Positions 9,101 to 15,240 of a stretch of DNA of 32,674 nt are shown one piece after another; positions within the stretch are counted from its first letter, which is position 1; each line of letters starts with the position of its first letter. Under the pieces are notes generated by a model, which saw only the letters and a list, made by a program, of their open reading frames with translations, was not told the origin of the DNA and ran no database searches. Origin of the DNA: a virus; IMG/VR virus record IMGVR_UViG_3300042466_000518, positions 1 to 32,674 of that record. The stretch is one strand, 5' to 3'. The position numbers and the translations under genes are program-made.

Positions 9101-10093
9101 GCGATTGCCAATGCGTGTTCCGCTAATAGGGGCTGCTGTGCCACGGACGTACAAGCCACGGAAGTCTGCGTCTGTCAGGCTTGGGGCAGAGTTGACCACC
9201 AGATCAACAGAGATGCCGTAAGTGGCTGATGCAAAGAATACGCGCCTGTTACCTGCTGTGCCTGTGGTGGACAGCGTGCCGTTAATGGTTTGTTGGGCGG
9301 AAAAATTAACTGCGGTTACACTTGCTGAATTTCTAGCGGCTACAGCAATATTATTAAATGTATTTGCGCCGTTTATGGTATGTGTACCTGCCGAAATACT
9401 TGTAAAAATAAAATTGTAATACGTTAACCCTGCGCAATCACATACTGCCCCCGTCGAGGGCGTTGTAAATGTAGACGTGCCAGCATTAAGCGTAATGCTG
9501 GTATTTGTCATGTTGAAAACACCTCCACTTACACCTACAGAAAACGTAATGGTAGAAGCGTTTAAATTTAAGGTTCTTGCTAATACTCCGTTAGAGGTAA
9601 ATGTTCCGCAAGTAATGGAGTAATTTCCAGCAGATGAAGTATCGAACGTCCCTGCTAAGATTGCAAGCGAGGATGATGTAGCCGTTGTTGTTAATGCGCT
9701 TCCAAGCGTCCACCCGCCACCAACGCCGTTAAAAATTATACGGCCCGCAATAGAGGTTCCGTTAGTTGTTACCGTCCTACCAGTGGTGGTAGACGAAAAC
9801 GTAATCACGGCTGAAGAACTCCACACCGTTCCCGCCAGCAGCGTCATGGAGCCGCGAATTTCAAGCGTAGGCGATGCTCCTGTAGCAAACGTCACCGTAC
9901 CTGCTGACACCGTGATGTCCAGACAGGCCAATGCGCCCGTCATGGTGACGGTGTAGGTTCCCGCTTGGTCAAAGAATACGCTATCCGCTACGGTCGGGAC
10001 AGACGCACCACTACCCCCGCCGGAGGTAGCAGACCAGTTTGTAGTGCTGCTTGTGTTCCAAGTACCCGCACCACCAACCCAAAATCTATCCAT
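3152..10093 (-). CDS. Giant 2,313-residue repeat fibre / adhesin
   Basis: This is the longest gene in the window. Three nested repeat zones are visible. (1) Residues 1-~1,720 form about five units of ~345 residues, with heads near residues 1, 344, 680, 1,028 and 1,373. A head reads [FY]WVGGxGxWxSxTxW or TVYxxxTGSQxWS, then PxxxDxAxF and xxLRT, followed by Thr/Ser/Gly-rich beta strands as in beta-helix adhesins. (2) Residues ~1,730-2,250 are about 26 units of 20 residues, consensus IxETATGTDxxxA. (3) The last ~60 residues are five 11-residue units, WxxVNDxQTxx. The ATG at 10093 has GGAG 7 bases upstream, inside the C-terminal codons of the preceding HNH gene (8-base overlap). It is probably a long side or tail fibre or surface adhesin; a depolymerase active site is not visible. 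Confidence 0.85.
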   Translation of the reverse strand: MDRFWVGGAGTWNTSSTTNWSATSGGGSGASVPTVADSVFFDQAGTYTVTMTGALACLDITVSAGTVTFATGASPTLEIRGSMTLLAGTVWSSSAVITFSSTTTGRTVTTNGTSIAGRIIFNGVGGGWTLGSALTTTATSSSLAILAGTFDTSSAGNYSITCGTFTSNGVLARTLNLNASTITFSVGVSGGVFNMTNTSITLNAGTSTFTTPSTGAVCDCAGLTYYNFIFTSISAGTHTINGANTFNNIAVAARNSASVTAVNFSAQQTINGTLSTTGTAGNRRVFFASATYGISVDLVVNSAPSLTDADFRGLYVRGTAAPISGTRIGNRGECRGITFDAPKIVYANLVLSSFSENIWATSSGGTPSLVNFPLPQDTAIINNGSGGSGFSIGFNINYIPTLDMSLRTTALSFSFGNTTTAYGNFVAGSGVTFSGSNSVTFSGGTTQTITSAGKTFTCPITIDTYGGTVQLADALNIGSQQLTVTNGTFTTAGYAVTGGTFLSSNSNVRTINLGASTLNFSNNNAFTFANSTNLAFNAGTSQLNHNFGTLGGAFAGGGLTFYNLSFTNTGSQTHSITGENTFNNLAFTAPASAGLMGCTIGSNQTINGTLTCAGASAVRRIFLRSGTIGTPRTLTVNAISATDCDFRDINLAGAASGASPTRAGDCGGNTGITFPAAKTVYWNLTGSQNWSSTGWSPGSGGTPDINQFPLAQDTAVFDDTGSVTGTITINAAWNIGTFDASLRTSAMTLTTSTNTLAVYGDWKFGTGVTSSSSSGEIQFSRNATQIITSNGVQFGCPVRISHPLGNVQLADALSLGATRTLTIGTGSVAGGTFDAGVYNVTVGLVNCQSTGFNLKMGSGTWTLSGTGSVWNMAAIPVITASTSTIVLSNTATSARTFAGGGLYYNKLTIGGATGTSTLSIANGDTFGEITSTKTVAHTITFPSATTTTIGKWAVTGTVGNIVTIESNNPTSAFILNIAGPANSGIDYLSVRDCTIATTSPGEFYVGANSTNVSGNTRVVFTATPAPRTLYWVGGTGNWSSTTKWDTTSGGGGGAAIPTSLDAVIFNSLSNATAYTATIDAGVTLARCASFTMAGPASGNVTFAGSVGIAFHGNVSFAATGITRTYTGAMNWAGNSSYTFTTNGLTLASSCTVIGVDSTWALGSALNIGTAQFIVTYGTFSTSASNYTLTSSNIFSNNGNIRSINFNGSTITCSGTASNSLSFGNITNFTFTAGASQINLTATTAGISCTGLSFYNVSFTSAANTSIVIQGANTFNTLSFAGRTSVGITPVTFNADQTIGTLTLNAGTASAYRTFLASDTIGTQRTLNVTTLTAGAADIDFRDIAITGAAAPLTGTRFGDAKGNSGITFDAAKTVYFRATGSQVWGSSGSGSWSATSGGSADATQFPLAQDTAIFPAATYPVSGATATVNANYNIGTIDMSLRTTNTLTLATGTNAPQIYGNWINGTGTTLSGTGTMTFAGRGAQTITSAGKTFTQQLFINTLGGSVTLQDALATDAATTPALQLINGTFNANNYNVSCSGVNSTFTSVNSNVRTLAMGSGTWLIAGPGNSAWSTNTATNLTVTGTATINMVSASAKGFSGGGASYSGITLNQGGAGALTIFANNILKDITNTYSATGATTIALGTSTQTLTSPWTATGAATRVLTVSGTSAASPGTLIFSGAGTAANVDYLNISNVRAYDLLNEWYAGANSTNSGSLGWYFIAAGGTVYAVTITETGTGTDAITASVTLLGAISETGTGTDSIFGSFLFVGSVDETSTITDSNFAAFQPKANITETATGSDVESAILNAISLIAETATGSDTDSAKLTANSNLSETATGADTDSARMTAQSVIAELATITDAASARATLLAAVIEAATITDLSESIKGLFAYIIESVTATDSINAPGSTYNPSLNESATATDNIVALTVFVAQIVEATTAADVVAAFKSYFSAVLETASGADSVAAQFTAQSIIAESATGADAETTQLITRPSVIETATGTDADVGRIVFPGNIAESATAADTESAKYTTRPNIAETATGIDASSARATFRSSIIESSAVQDIVQAYLTTVGVITELATGADQVSALRALAAAISETASTTDTVAAKAIFQGILQELATAQDAVNAPGSTYSAPIVELATLLDAVLAKATFPVSLNETATGTETVQAAFIPYAQITETATITDAASALAAFAARTVESAYITDEVSPPGSIYNPVVLAVAQMLDQVSPPGSVYNAPVLESATIADSLIGGFLWIDVNDDQVANWGDINNVQTTTWLAVDDSQTTNWQNVNNTQTSGWTDVNDTQTPGWNPVLP
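3163..3345 (-). repeat. Five 11-residue Trp repeats at the fibre C-terminus
   Basis: Read on the minus strand, the end of the giant fibre repeats W, then about three residues, then V/I, N/D, D/N, x, Q, in exact 11-residue steps: WIDVNDDQVAN, WGDINNVQTTT, WLAVDDSQTTN, WQNVNNTQTSG, WTDVNDTQTPG. The final WNPVLP closes the protein. The period is 33 bp. Confidence 0.85.
3346..4908 (-). repeat. About 26 tandem 20-residue (60-bp) repeats in the giant fibre
   Basis: In translation the unit is [IVL]-x-E-[TS]-A-T-[GIA]-[TA]-D, then about 11 variable residues; examples are NITETATGSD, NLSETATGAD, NIAETATGID and VITELATGAD. I counted 26 units of 19-21 residues. Every few units one carries the linker APGSTYN or PPGSVYN. 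The repeats are diverged at DNA level, so this is an old protein array and not a recent DNA slippage array. Confidence 0.85.
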
Positions 10094-10805
10094 TTTGCGA
10101 CTCCAAATACTTTAAAGCCTTGGGGCCGTGCGTGTCTAACTTTATGTGACAAGGACGGCAAACAGTCCGCCCATTATCCACCGCATAACGCAAATCTGGG
10201 AACGCGCACCAAGGCTTTATGTGATCGGCCTCCACATAGACTCCCCTGACGCCGCAACACTGGCAAGTCCAGTTGTCACGGGTAAATACCGCCGTTCTCC
10301 AGTCTCGGTATGGGTAGCCTTTCATTTCGCGCTTGCGTTGCTCTCTTGCGCCGCCTTGCCACAATGGGTGCTCTGGGCCGTACCGTGCATTTTTGCGGTT
10401 TACTTCCCGCATTTTTGCTTTTGTCTCTGCGCTGTGCCCACGGCTTTCTGGCGGAACCAAATCGGCATGGCCGGGTTTAAACAGACCCTTGTACTCCATG
10501 CCTGCGCGCATACAAGTTTTTGAGCAAAACTTTTTTCGTCCAACTTGGTTGGGTTCAATCCGCATATGTGCATTGCAGTTTTTGCAGTTGATATGCACAC
10601 CTTCGGTTTTGTTCCAAGATGGCTTGCCTGTTTTAACGCCTTTTAAAGGCGAAGGCTTGCCAAGTTTTGCAACCGATGATTTTTGCCCTCGGAGCACATA
10701 AGAGCACTCCTGAGAGCAAGTTGTATGGCGTCCGTGTTTTAGGCGGCTCTCATCAGCGGAATATTCTTTTCCGCAAACAGGACACCCCCTTTGAACAAGC
10801 GCCAT
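10086..10805 (-). CDS. HNH homing endonuclease with two N-terminal zinc ribbons
   Basis: The protein has 239 residues. Two zinc-ribbon-like knuckles come first: C8-x2-C11 with C30-x3-C34, and C74-x2-C77 with C94-x3-C98. A NUMOD3-like DNA-binding stretch follows at about residues 123-141 (GHSAETKAKMREVNRKNA). The C-terminal HNH nuclease holds CQCCG (181-185), the ADHIKPW catalytic motif (193-199, His195), Asn211 in VDNGRTVCRPCH, and the structural C216-x2-C219. It probably acts as a free-standing homing nuclease that cuts phage DNA lacking the gene. GAGGAG lies 5 bases before the ATG at 10805. The gene sits between a 60-residue gene and the giant fibre, and its last codons overlap the fibre start. 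A second endonuclease-type gene lies two genes upstream. Confidence 0.9.
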   Translation of the reverse strand: MALVQRGCPVCGKEYSADESRLKHGRHTTCSQECSYVLRGQKSSVAKLGKPSPLKGVKTGKPSWNKTEGVHINCKNCNAHMRIEPNQVGRKKFCSKTCMRAGMEYKGLFKPGHADLVPPESRGHSAETKAKMREVNRKNARYGPEHPLWQGGAREQRKREMKGYPYRDWRTAVFTRDNWTCQCCGVRGVYVEADHIKPWCAFPDLRYAVDNGRTVCRPCHIKLDTHGPKALKYLESQNG

Positions 10806-10807
10806 GC

Positions 10808-10990
10808 TTACTCCTCAGTTGGAGGAGTTTCTTCAGCGGGTGGTGCGTTTACGATGGCAAGCCAATTGTCCAGACGTTGCTGTTTCATGGCTTGAATCTC
10901 GTCTTCCGTCATGCCGTGATCGTCAGGCAGGTGAAGGGCGTCCCGAAAGACGCCGTGCGGGGTATCGAATTCAAAGTCAATTTTGATCAT
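10808..10990 (-). CDS. Small acidic conserved protein, unknown function
   Basis: This 60-residue protein reads MIKIDFEFDTPHGVFRDALH and then LPDDHG-MTEDEIQAMKQQRLDNWLAIV, with a Pro/Glu-rich tail. The DEIQ-x-MKQQRLDNW segment is a predicted helix. I recognise the general pattern from small genes placed among fibre genes of aquatic phages, where it has no assigned role. Its start overlaps the upstream stop as ATGA, and its stop lies within the ribosome site of the HNH gene. It may be the native gene that the two endonuclease genes have invaded on either side, possibly a fibre-assembly helper like other tiny genes next to fibre genes. That role is inferred only from location. Confidence 0.7.
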   Translation of the reverse strand: MIKIDFEFDTPHGVFRDALHLPDDHGMTEDEIQAMKQQRLDNWLAIVNAPPAEETPPTEE

Positions 10991-11541
10991 TGGACATCCT
11001 TAAAAGTTTTGCCGTGGATGATGTTGAGCACCGTTTTCTTGCTTACGCCAAGTTTAGCCGCCAATTGACTCGAAGTCATCATTGGGTAGTTTTCTTTGAC
11101 GTATCTCGCATCATCTGCGGTCAGTTTTGAATTTGGGCGCTCAGCAATTGGCGTAGTAACCGCCTGCTCCTCGGTCATCCCAGATTTAATTCTGTAGATG
11201 ATGTTGCTGGGGTTGCAGCCAATTTCCTTGGCCCACTGAGCCATCGTTTGAGTTTTGCCGTTTGCAGTGATCCAGCGGTTGTTGCGCTTGTTGTTGGCCT
11301 GCTCATCACAACTTGCCCAACGACAGTTCTCAGGGGAGTACGGGCCGTCATTGTTGATGCGATCAAGGGTTGCATTTTCTGGACGCTCCCCAAGATCGCT
11401 CAAAAAGTTTTTAAACCCGCCCTTTCCTTGCCAGCGCTCACAAACAAAAATGCCTCGACCGCCGTAGTCTTTGTACGACTTCTGGTTTTGGTTGTAGCAG
11501 CGGTTAAACATTCCTCTGTACGCACGGTAAATATTTGCCAT
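10987..11541 (-). CDS. HNH/AP2-type homing endonuclease with C-terminal helix-turn-helix
   Basis: The protein has 184 residues. Residues 6-80 match the phage endonuclease pattern YRAYRGMFNRCYN, KDYGGRGIFVCERW, then TLDRINNDGPYSPENCRWA. The DRINNDGPYSPENCRW block carries the Asp/Asn/His-type catalytic core in this family. Residues ~97-130 (TMAQWAKEIGCNPSNIIYRI) and ~140-180 (DARYVKENYP, then SQLAAKLGVSKKTVLNIIHG) are two helix-turn-helix DNA-binding units like those attached to homing nucleases. GGGAG lies upstream of the ATG at 11541. The gene is separated from the structural gene at 11581-12156 by a 39-base gap and overlaps the 60-residue gene by 4 bases. It is a mobile intronless endonuclease gene; its cutting site is unknown. 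Confidence 0.8.
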   Translation of the reverse strand: MANIYRAYRGMFNRCYNQNQKSYKDYGGRGIFVCERWQGKGGFKNFLSDLGERPENATLDRINNDGPYSPENCRWASCDEQANNKRNNRWITANGKTQTMAQWAKEIGCNPSNIIYRIKSGMTEEQAVTTPIAERPNSKLTADDARYVKENYPMMTSSQLAAKLGVSKKTVLNIIHGKTFKDVQ

Positions 11542-11580
11542 TTAACACTCCCAAGTTGATTGAGAGTGTATTGTACAACA

Positions 11581-12156
11581 TTATCCTGCAAGAGAGAAAC
11601 TATAAGTAACATTCAATGTGTCGCCAGAAACCACGTTGCGGTCGCCGGGAGACTGGAAGTCAGCAGCGGAGAACAAAGTACCTGTTGAACCACCAGCGGT
11701 GCTGTTGCTCACCAAGAAAGCCCCACCCACAGTCTGTGTTGCATTAATTGCAAAAGAGGCAGGAGATGCGCTGTTGGTCACAACTGATGGGTTGGCATTG
11801 GTAGCCGCAGCAAAGGTGGCTGTAGGACGAGCGCCAGAGTAAGGAGTAACCTCAGTCCAGCCAATGTGAGATGCCATGGTGTCACCAGCGGCAGGGGTGT
11901 TGGAAGCGCCAGCGCCGTACAAACCGATGTACCAAGTTGTGATCTGAGCTGTACTTGTCAGAGCCACGCCAGCCATGTACTGAAGACCAACGTTCACAAC
12001 GAGGTTCTGTGACTCAGCAGACCATTTGAGCAGGCCGTCCTTGTCGTAGCATTCCATGCGGAAGCGACCGGTGGCCTTAGCCACTTCTGTGTTCTTAGTA
12101 CCAGCAACCAAACCGCTATTCACGGCATCAGAGGCTTTTGCAATTTCATTTGACAT
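11581..12156 (-). CDS. Beta-rich virion structural protein, unknown position
   Basis: The protein has 191 residues. A polar N-terminus leads to GRFRMECYDKDGLLKWSAES and NLVVNVGLQYMAGVAL, then WYIGLYGAG and MASHIGWTEVTPYSGARP. The C-terminus is FLVSNSTAGGSTGTLFSAADF followed by SGDTLNVTYSFSL. I recognise this set of motifs from small structural proteins of many tailed phages, usually near connector and fibre genes. The composition (Ala/Thr/Ser/Gly) and predicted strands support a beta-sandwich, possibly a tail or decoration protein. AAGGA is placed before the ATG at 12156. It lies 9 bases after the similar-looking gene at 12166-12582, and the two may form one assembly. Confidence 0.7.
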   Translation of the reverse strand: MSNEIAKASDAVNSGLVAGTKNTEVAKATGRFRMECYDKDGLLKWSAESQNLVVNVGLQYMAGVALTSTAQITTWYIGLYGAGASNTPAAGDTMASHIGWTEVTPYSGARPTATFAAATNANPSVVTNSASPASFAINATQTVGGAFLVSNSTAGGSTGTLFSAADFQSPGDRNVVSGDTLNVTYSFSLAG

Positions 12157-12165
12157 GATATTTCC

Positions 12166-12582
12166 TTAATTTGAAGAGCGAATTAACGCGGTTGTTGCCG
12201 TATTAGATGGCATGGTTACGAGGAAGGAGCTGGATGTTTTATCTGAGCCAAAGTCCAACACCGCCACCGATCTGTTTGCCTTAGTAACATTGTAGATCAA
12301 AGCGCACCGCGCTGTCACTGCCGCACCAAAAGCTGCATTGTTAAAGTTCACGTAGGCGGTGTAGCCATCCGAATTAATGGTCACGCCAGTCAACGCAATC
12401 CCACCTGCCACATAGCCACCACCCGTCACCTCATTGGATGTCGTGTAAACAGTGGTTGCAGCGTTTAAATCAGCATTGGCCGTGTACAGAGCAATCTTGA
12501 ACGTATCTGTCGTAAAGTCATGCACGGCCTGATACAGCTCCTTTTTGAAGCTGGTGGTTTGCGTTTGGACAATAGAACTCAT
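12166..12582 (-). CDS. Small beta-rich virion protein, unknown position
   Basis: The protein has 138 residues. It opens with a helix (SFKKELYQAVHDFTTDTFKI) that continues into ALYTANADLNAATTVYTTSN, then EVTGGGYVAGGIALTG and VTINSDGYTAYVNFNNAAFG. The pattern of a short helix followed by a strand-rich domain with YTT-x-NEV-x-GGGYVAGG recurs in small phage virion proteins of unassigned place. The start overlaps the stop of the adaptor gene (12579) by 4 bases. It probably belongs to the connector/tail assembly, given its neighbours. No enzyme motif or membrane segment was seen. Confidence 0.7.
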   Translation of the reverse strand: MSSIVQTQTTSFKKELYQAVHDFTTDTFKIALYTANADLNAATTVYTTSNEVTGGGYVAGGIALTGVTINSDGYTAYVNFNNAAFGAAVTARCALIYNVTKANRSVAVLDFGSDKTSSSFLVTMPSNTATTALIRSSN

Positions 12583-13229
12583 GACACCGCCACTCGTACT
12601 TGTCCATCACGATAAGCATCCATACGCTGTTTGCCATCACCCAAGTTCTTGAGCAGAGCAATTGCCTGCACATAGCGATCTTGATACAACTTAACCATGT
12701 CTGCCTCACCCTTCATGTAGGTGACTGCCTCGCACATCGTTCCATACAACAGCGCAGAATCAAAGTTATCACCAAGCCAAGTCTGGCTAGCAGTCACAAT
12801 GGATTCTGGGTAGTAGTAAAAATGCAACTCCACACCGTAGTTGGTGTTGGGTGTAGGGCCAAGGATAAACGACAACTCTTTGGAATCAGATGTTGACGGG
12901 CCAAAGATGGCGTAGTGCTTTGGCAGACCCGTTGCAGATGAGCTTGGATAAGCTTCCCTGATGAAGTTCACATCTTTGTTGAGCAAATAAACATAGTCGC
13001 CGTTGGTGTCAATCACTGCCAAAGAATATGTAGACAGAAAATCGCCGGGAGCGGATAAATATTTATTGTTTGCTGACAAAGTACCCGTCATGTTTCTACG
13101 CAAATTGGCGATCTGAACAGTGTTGTAAATACGCTGCTCTGCCTGCCGAATGAACGTGTTCATATCCGCTGTGGGAAACGTGTTCTCACAGTAATCTGAA
13201 ACCATCGTGACGAGTTCGTTGTACGTCAT
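12579..13229 (-). CDS. Head-to-tail adaptor protein (SU10-type adaptor-like)
   Basis: The protein has 216 residues. The N-terminus MTYNELVTMVSDYCENTFPT with ADMNTFIRQAEQRIYNTVQI, the middle LSAPGDFLSTYSLAV, and the late helix SALLYGTMCEAVTYMKGEAD with MVKLYQDRYVQAIALLKNLG match the adaptor family of SU10/T7-like podoviruses. In those phages twelve copies bind under the portal and take the tail nozzle. The helical bundle with an inserted beta domain fits that family. It starts at the ATG that overlaps the stop of the 88-residue gene. The separation from the portal by many small genes is unusual but it lies in the same transcription direction. The subfamily assignment is from memory and untested. 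Confidence 0.75.
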   Translation of the reverse strand: MTYNELVTMVSDYCENTFPTADMNTFIRQAEQRIYNTVQIANLRRNMTGTLSANNKYLSAPGDFLSTYSLAVIDTNGDYVYLLNKDVNFIREAYPSSSATGLPKHYAIFGPSTSDSKELSFILGPTPNTNYGVELHFYYYPESIVTASQTWLGDNFDSALLYGTMCEAVTYMKGEADMVKLYQDRYVQAIALLKNLGDGKQRMDAYRDGQVRVAVS

Positions 13230-13492
13230 GCCATCGGGCCTCTGGCCATAACGCCTTTGGTAGCTGCGCCTGTACCGCGAATTTTGATACCAGTTGTTTT
13301 GGTGTCAGGTCTGTTTTTCGCGTTGTTGTAGTTGCCAAGACTCATGCGCATTGTATCTGTGCTGCCAATCTCAGACTCTTTGCCGGGATTGGTAGAAGCT
13401 TTAACAACCTTGCCAGTCATTGTGTGTGGAGTGGCATAGACCTTGGCGTCGCCAACTTCTTTACCCATTAATTTCTTGCTGAATGTTGCCAT
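13226..13492 (-). CDS. Small basic protein, unknown function
   Basis: The protein has 88 residues, rich in Lys, Gly, Thr and Met, with no predicted membrane segment. It begins MATFSKKLMGKEVGDAKVYA and ends in a glycine/alanine-rich tail (GTGAATKGVMARGPMA). It lies between another tiny basic gene and the adaptor gene, overlapping the latter by 4 bases (ATGA). GAGG is 6 bases before the start. Small basic, flexible proteins at this place could be packaged in the virion or help connector assembly; that is inferred from position only. It lacks the ADGIA motif of its neighbours. Confidence 0.65.
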   Translation of the reverse strand: MATFSKKLMGKEVGDAKVYATPHTMTGKVVKASTNPGKESEIGSTDTMRMSLGNYNNAKNRPDTKTTGIKIRGTGAATKGVMARGPMA

Positions 13493-13494
13493 GA

Positions 13495-13683
13495 TTAGCC
13501 TCGCTTTTGTGCTGCAATCTTAGCCAAACCACGGCCCATTGCTTTCATGTTGGCGTTGGTTTTACCGCCGCCCTTGCCTTTACCGCCAGACATTTCGCCC
13601 ACTGTAGGGCCGCTGTCACCAAGGTTTTTACCCTTGGTTTTGCCTTGCTTGGCGATGCCATCTGCTGATCGTGTGAATGCCAT
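13495..13683 (-). CDS. Tiny basic protein carrying an ADGIA-GKTKG motif (copy 1)
   Basis: The protein has 62 residues and is Gly/Lys-rich. The motif stands at the very start: MAFTRSADGIAKQGKTKGKN. A glycine/lysine stretch (MSGGKGKGGGKTN) and a helical end (MGRGLAKIAAQKRG) follow. The same motif, R-[SA]-ADGIA-x-x-GKT-[KR]-[GA]-[KR], ends three more small proteins at 15241-15516, 15520-15861 and 15861-16148. A perfect AAGGAG lies before the ATG at 13683. No known domain is recognised. The high charge suggests binding of DNA or of an acidic virion surface. Confidence 0.7.
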   Translation of the reverse strand: MAFTRSADGIAKQGKTKGKNLGDSGPTVGEMSGGKGKGGGKTNANMKAMGRGLAKIAAQKRG

Positions 13684-13694
13684 GTTTAAACTCC

Positions 13695-14078
13695 TTAAGA
13701 TATAGAGACTGTACCTACAAATGTGGTGGCTATCAAGTAGTTTGGTGTGATTCCAGCATCATTTAAACTAGCCCCACCCACCGGCTGCCACCCCCACTGG
13801 ATGTCCCGTGAACCACCTGAAAGATTGCCGTTAGCGTTTACACCAGATGTCACATAGGTTGTATCTCTGCGTGGGTTACGCAATGCCTGCGGATCATCTA
13901 CTGGGAACGTGCCGAGCATTAACTGCGGCTGGTCTGGATCCCAGCATTCTGGGCACACCAATAACTGATACTGTCGTTGCTTAATGACCTCGGTCTTAAG
14001 CTTCTTTAATTTGTACTGCTGTCCACAGCGATCACACTCAGCAATCGCAATCTTGCCGGATGCGAATCGGTTACCCAT
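13695..14078 (-). CDS. Zinc-ribbon virion or connector protein, unknown function
   Basis: The protein has 127 residues. The N-terminal half reads MGNRFASGKIAIAECDRCGQ and carries a four-cysteine ribbon, C15-x2-C18 and C42-x2-C45 (VCPECWDPDQPQLMLG). It continues FPVDDPQALRNPRRDT and a glycine/asparagine-rich segment, then a beta-rich end (WGWQPVGGASLNDAGITPNY). This arrangement recurs in aquatic phage structural clusters without assigned function. The start overlaps the upstream stop as TAATG. Its place between the two connector/nozzle candidates makes a structural joint more likely than a regulator, though a zinc ribbon could also bind nucleic acid. Confidence 0.7.
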   Translation of the reverse strand: MGNRFASGKIAIAECDRCGQQYKLKKLKTEVIKQRQYQLLVCPECWDPDQPQLMLGTFPVDDPQALRNPRRDTTYVTSGVNANGNLSGGSRDIQWGWQPVGGASLNDAGITPNYLIATTFVGTVSIS

Positions 14079-15007
14079 TACATACTCCCACCGATAAACA
14101 TCTGACGGGGTACAAATCTAACAGCGGCCTTTTCACGGTCTTCGCCAGCGGCAGTCTCAAATGTTTCGTCGTAGATCTGCTTGAGCATCTGTATGCGCGG
14201 CATTAATTCTGGCACTTTGACGGCAATGTGATACGCCAAGCCTGCGGTCAAAGCGGGTAGGAAACGGAAGTTCATATCCGACGTCTCAATACCGGAACCA
14301 GCATCCTGAACGCGGCGAAGTCTCCAGTACACAAACTGATATGGCGTAGAGTTGTCTGGAGTTGGCCAGACAGTTACAGCAGGAAGCTGGGGCACATACA
14401 CGGCAGTGCTAATCAAATGAGAGGCTGCGGTTGTGTTGTTCTGGCCACGGAACACGCCACCAAGGGTATTGCCTGTGACGTATGTGTAGTAAATATCTTC
14501 GTTGTCTAAACGAATAAATCCAGCTCCGGCTAGCCCAACCACCGAGTTAAGCGTGATCGTGGTGTCTGTGGAATTGATGGCTGACGCCAAAACAGAAGAC
14601 GTTGGGTTAACTTCGCCAGAGAGTCTTTGAATCCAGACTTGAATTGGGCGAGCTTGCTGGAGTTTGTTGGGGATGGTTGCATAAGTAGAAACACTAATAC
14701 GTGTGATGGTCAAATCAGCCTGTGTAGACGATGTATTCTGACCAGTACGGATAACCTGCTCCAACAAATCAATGGTATCTGTAGGTAATGCGTATGTAGA
14801 CAGGCCGGGAGTCAGGTTAATAACGCCCTGCTCCATGGTCCACATGTTGATACCTTTGTTCTGCCACTCAATGGTCATCAGGTTCATTGATCTGCGTGCT
14901 GTACGCAAGTCATAGCCTGAACGCATTTCACGACCGGCTCGCTCCCACGCTTCCTCGGCAATCTCCGTGAAGTCCATATTAAAGAGGGTGGATCCGGTAG
15001 TGGTCAT
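14078..15007 (-). CDS. Virion structural protein, candidate tail nozzle / connector
   Basis: The protein has 309 residues. Residues ~12-60 form helices (DFTEIAEEAWERAGREMRSG, then DLRTARRSMNLMTIEWQNKG). Next comes WTMEQGVINLTPGLSTYALP with TDTIDLLEQVIR, a pattern known from tail-tubular or connector proteins of podo-like phages. Residues ~133-210 hold an inserted beta domain (SSVLASAINSTDTTITLNSV, then GFIRLDNEDIYYTYVTGNTL) of the kind added to many phage virion proteins. The C-terminal helices (ALTAGLAYHIAVKVPELMPR, QIYDETFETAAGEDREKAAV) return to the core fold. Its stop overlaps the zinc-ribbon gene. I cannot tell adaptor from nozzle by eye. Confidence 0.7.
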   Translation of the reverse strand: MTTTGSTLFNMDFTEIAEEAWERAGREMRSGYDLRTARRSMNLMTIEWQNKGINMWTMEQGVINLTPGLSTYALPTDTIDLLEQVIRTGQNTSSTQADLTITRISVSTYATIPNKLQQARPIQVWIQRLSGEVNPTSSVLASAINSTDTTITLNSVVGLAGAGFIRLDNEDIYYTYVTGNTLGGVFRGQNNTTAASHLISTAVYVPQLPAVTVWPTPDNSTPYQFVYWRLRRVQDAGSGIETSDMNFRFLPALTAGLAYHIAVKVPELMPRIQMLKQIYDETFETAAGEDREKAAVRFVPRQMFIGGSM

Positions 15008-15237
15008 TTTTTAGCCGTCTTTGCAGAGTCAATAAAAGCCTGAGCAGTGGGCGCACCCTTCTGGCCGGGCTTACGCATCTTTTCGCCGCGAGCACGTTTA
15101 GCATGGATGTTGGCATACAAACCAACCTTACCGCCTTCAGCGTACTGCGTGAAGTCAGTATCATCCCGGCGTGCTTTTCTCACGCCTTTGGGCATTTTAC
15201 TTGGGGATATGGCCCCCATGCCACGGCTAGCTAACAT
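15004..15237 (-). CDS. Tiny basic protein with YAEGG motif
   Basis: The protein has 77 residues and is strongly basic. It reads MLASRGMGAISPSKMPKGVR and then TDFTQYAEGGKVGLYANIHA-KRARGEKMRKPGQKG, ending in a helix (AQAFIDSAKTAKK). The YAEGG element also opens the neighbour at 15241-15516 (MKKYAEGGIY) and appears as FAKGG in the gene at 15520-15861. These tiny genes therefore share modules in different combinations. It overlaps the next gene's start by 4 bases. No function is known. It is co-transcribed with virion genes. Confidence 0.65.
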   Translation of the reverse strand: MLASRGMGAISPSKMPKGVRKARRDDTDFTQYAEGGKVGLYANIHAKRARGEKMRKPGQKGAPTAQAFIDSAKTAKK

Positions 15238-15240
15238 GAT

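Noticed and set aside
5067-9419. Many plus-strand frames of 60-145 codons opposite the giant fibre
   Set aside because: They are antisense shadows caused by the repetitive Thr/Ala/Gly codons, without ribosome sites or consistent spacing.
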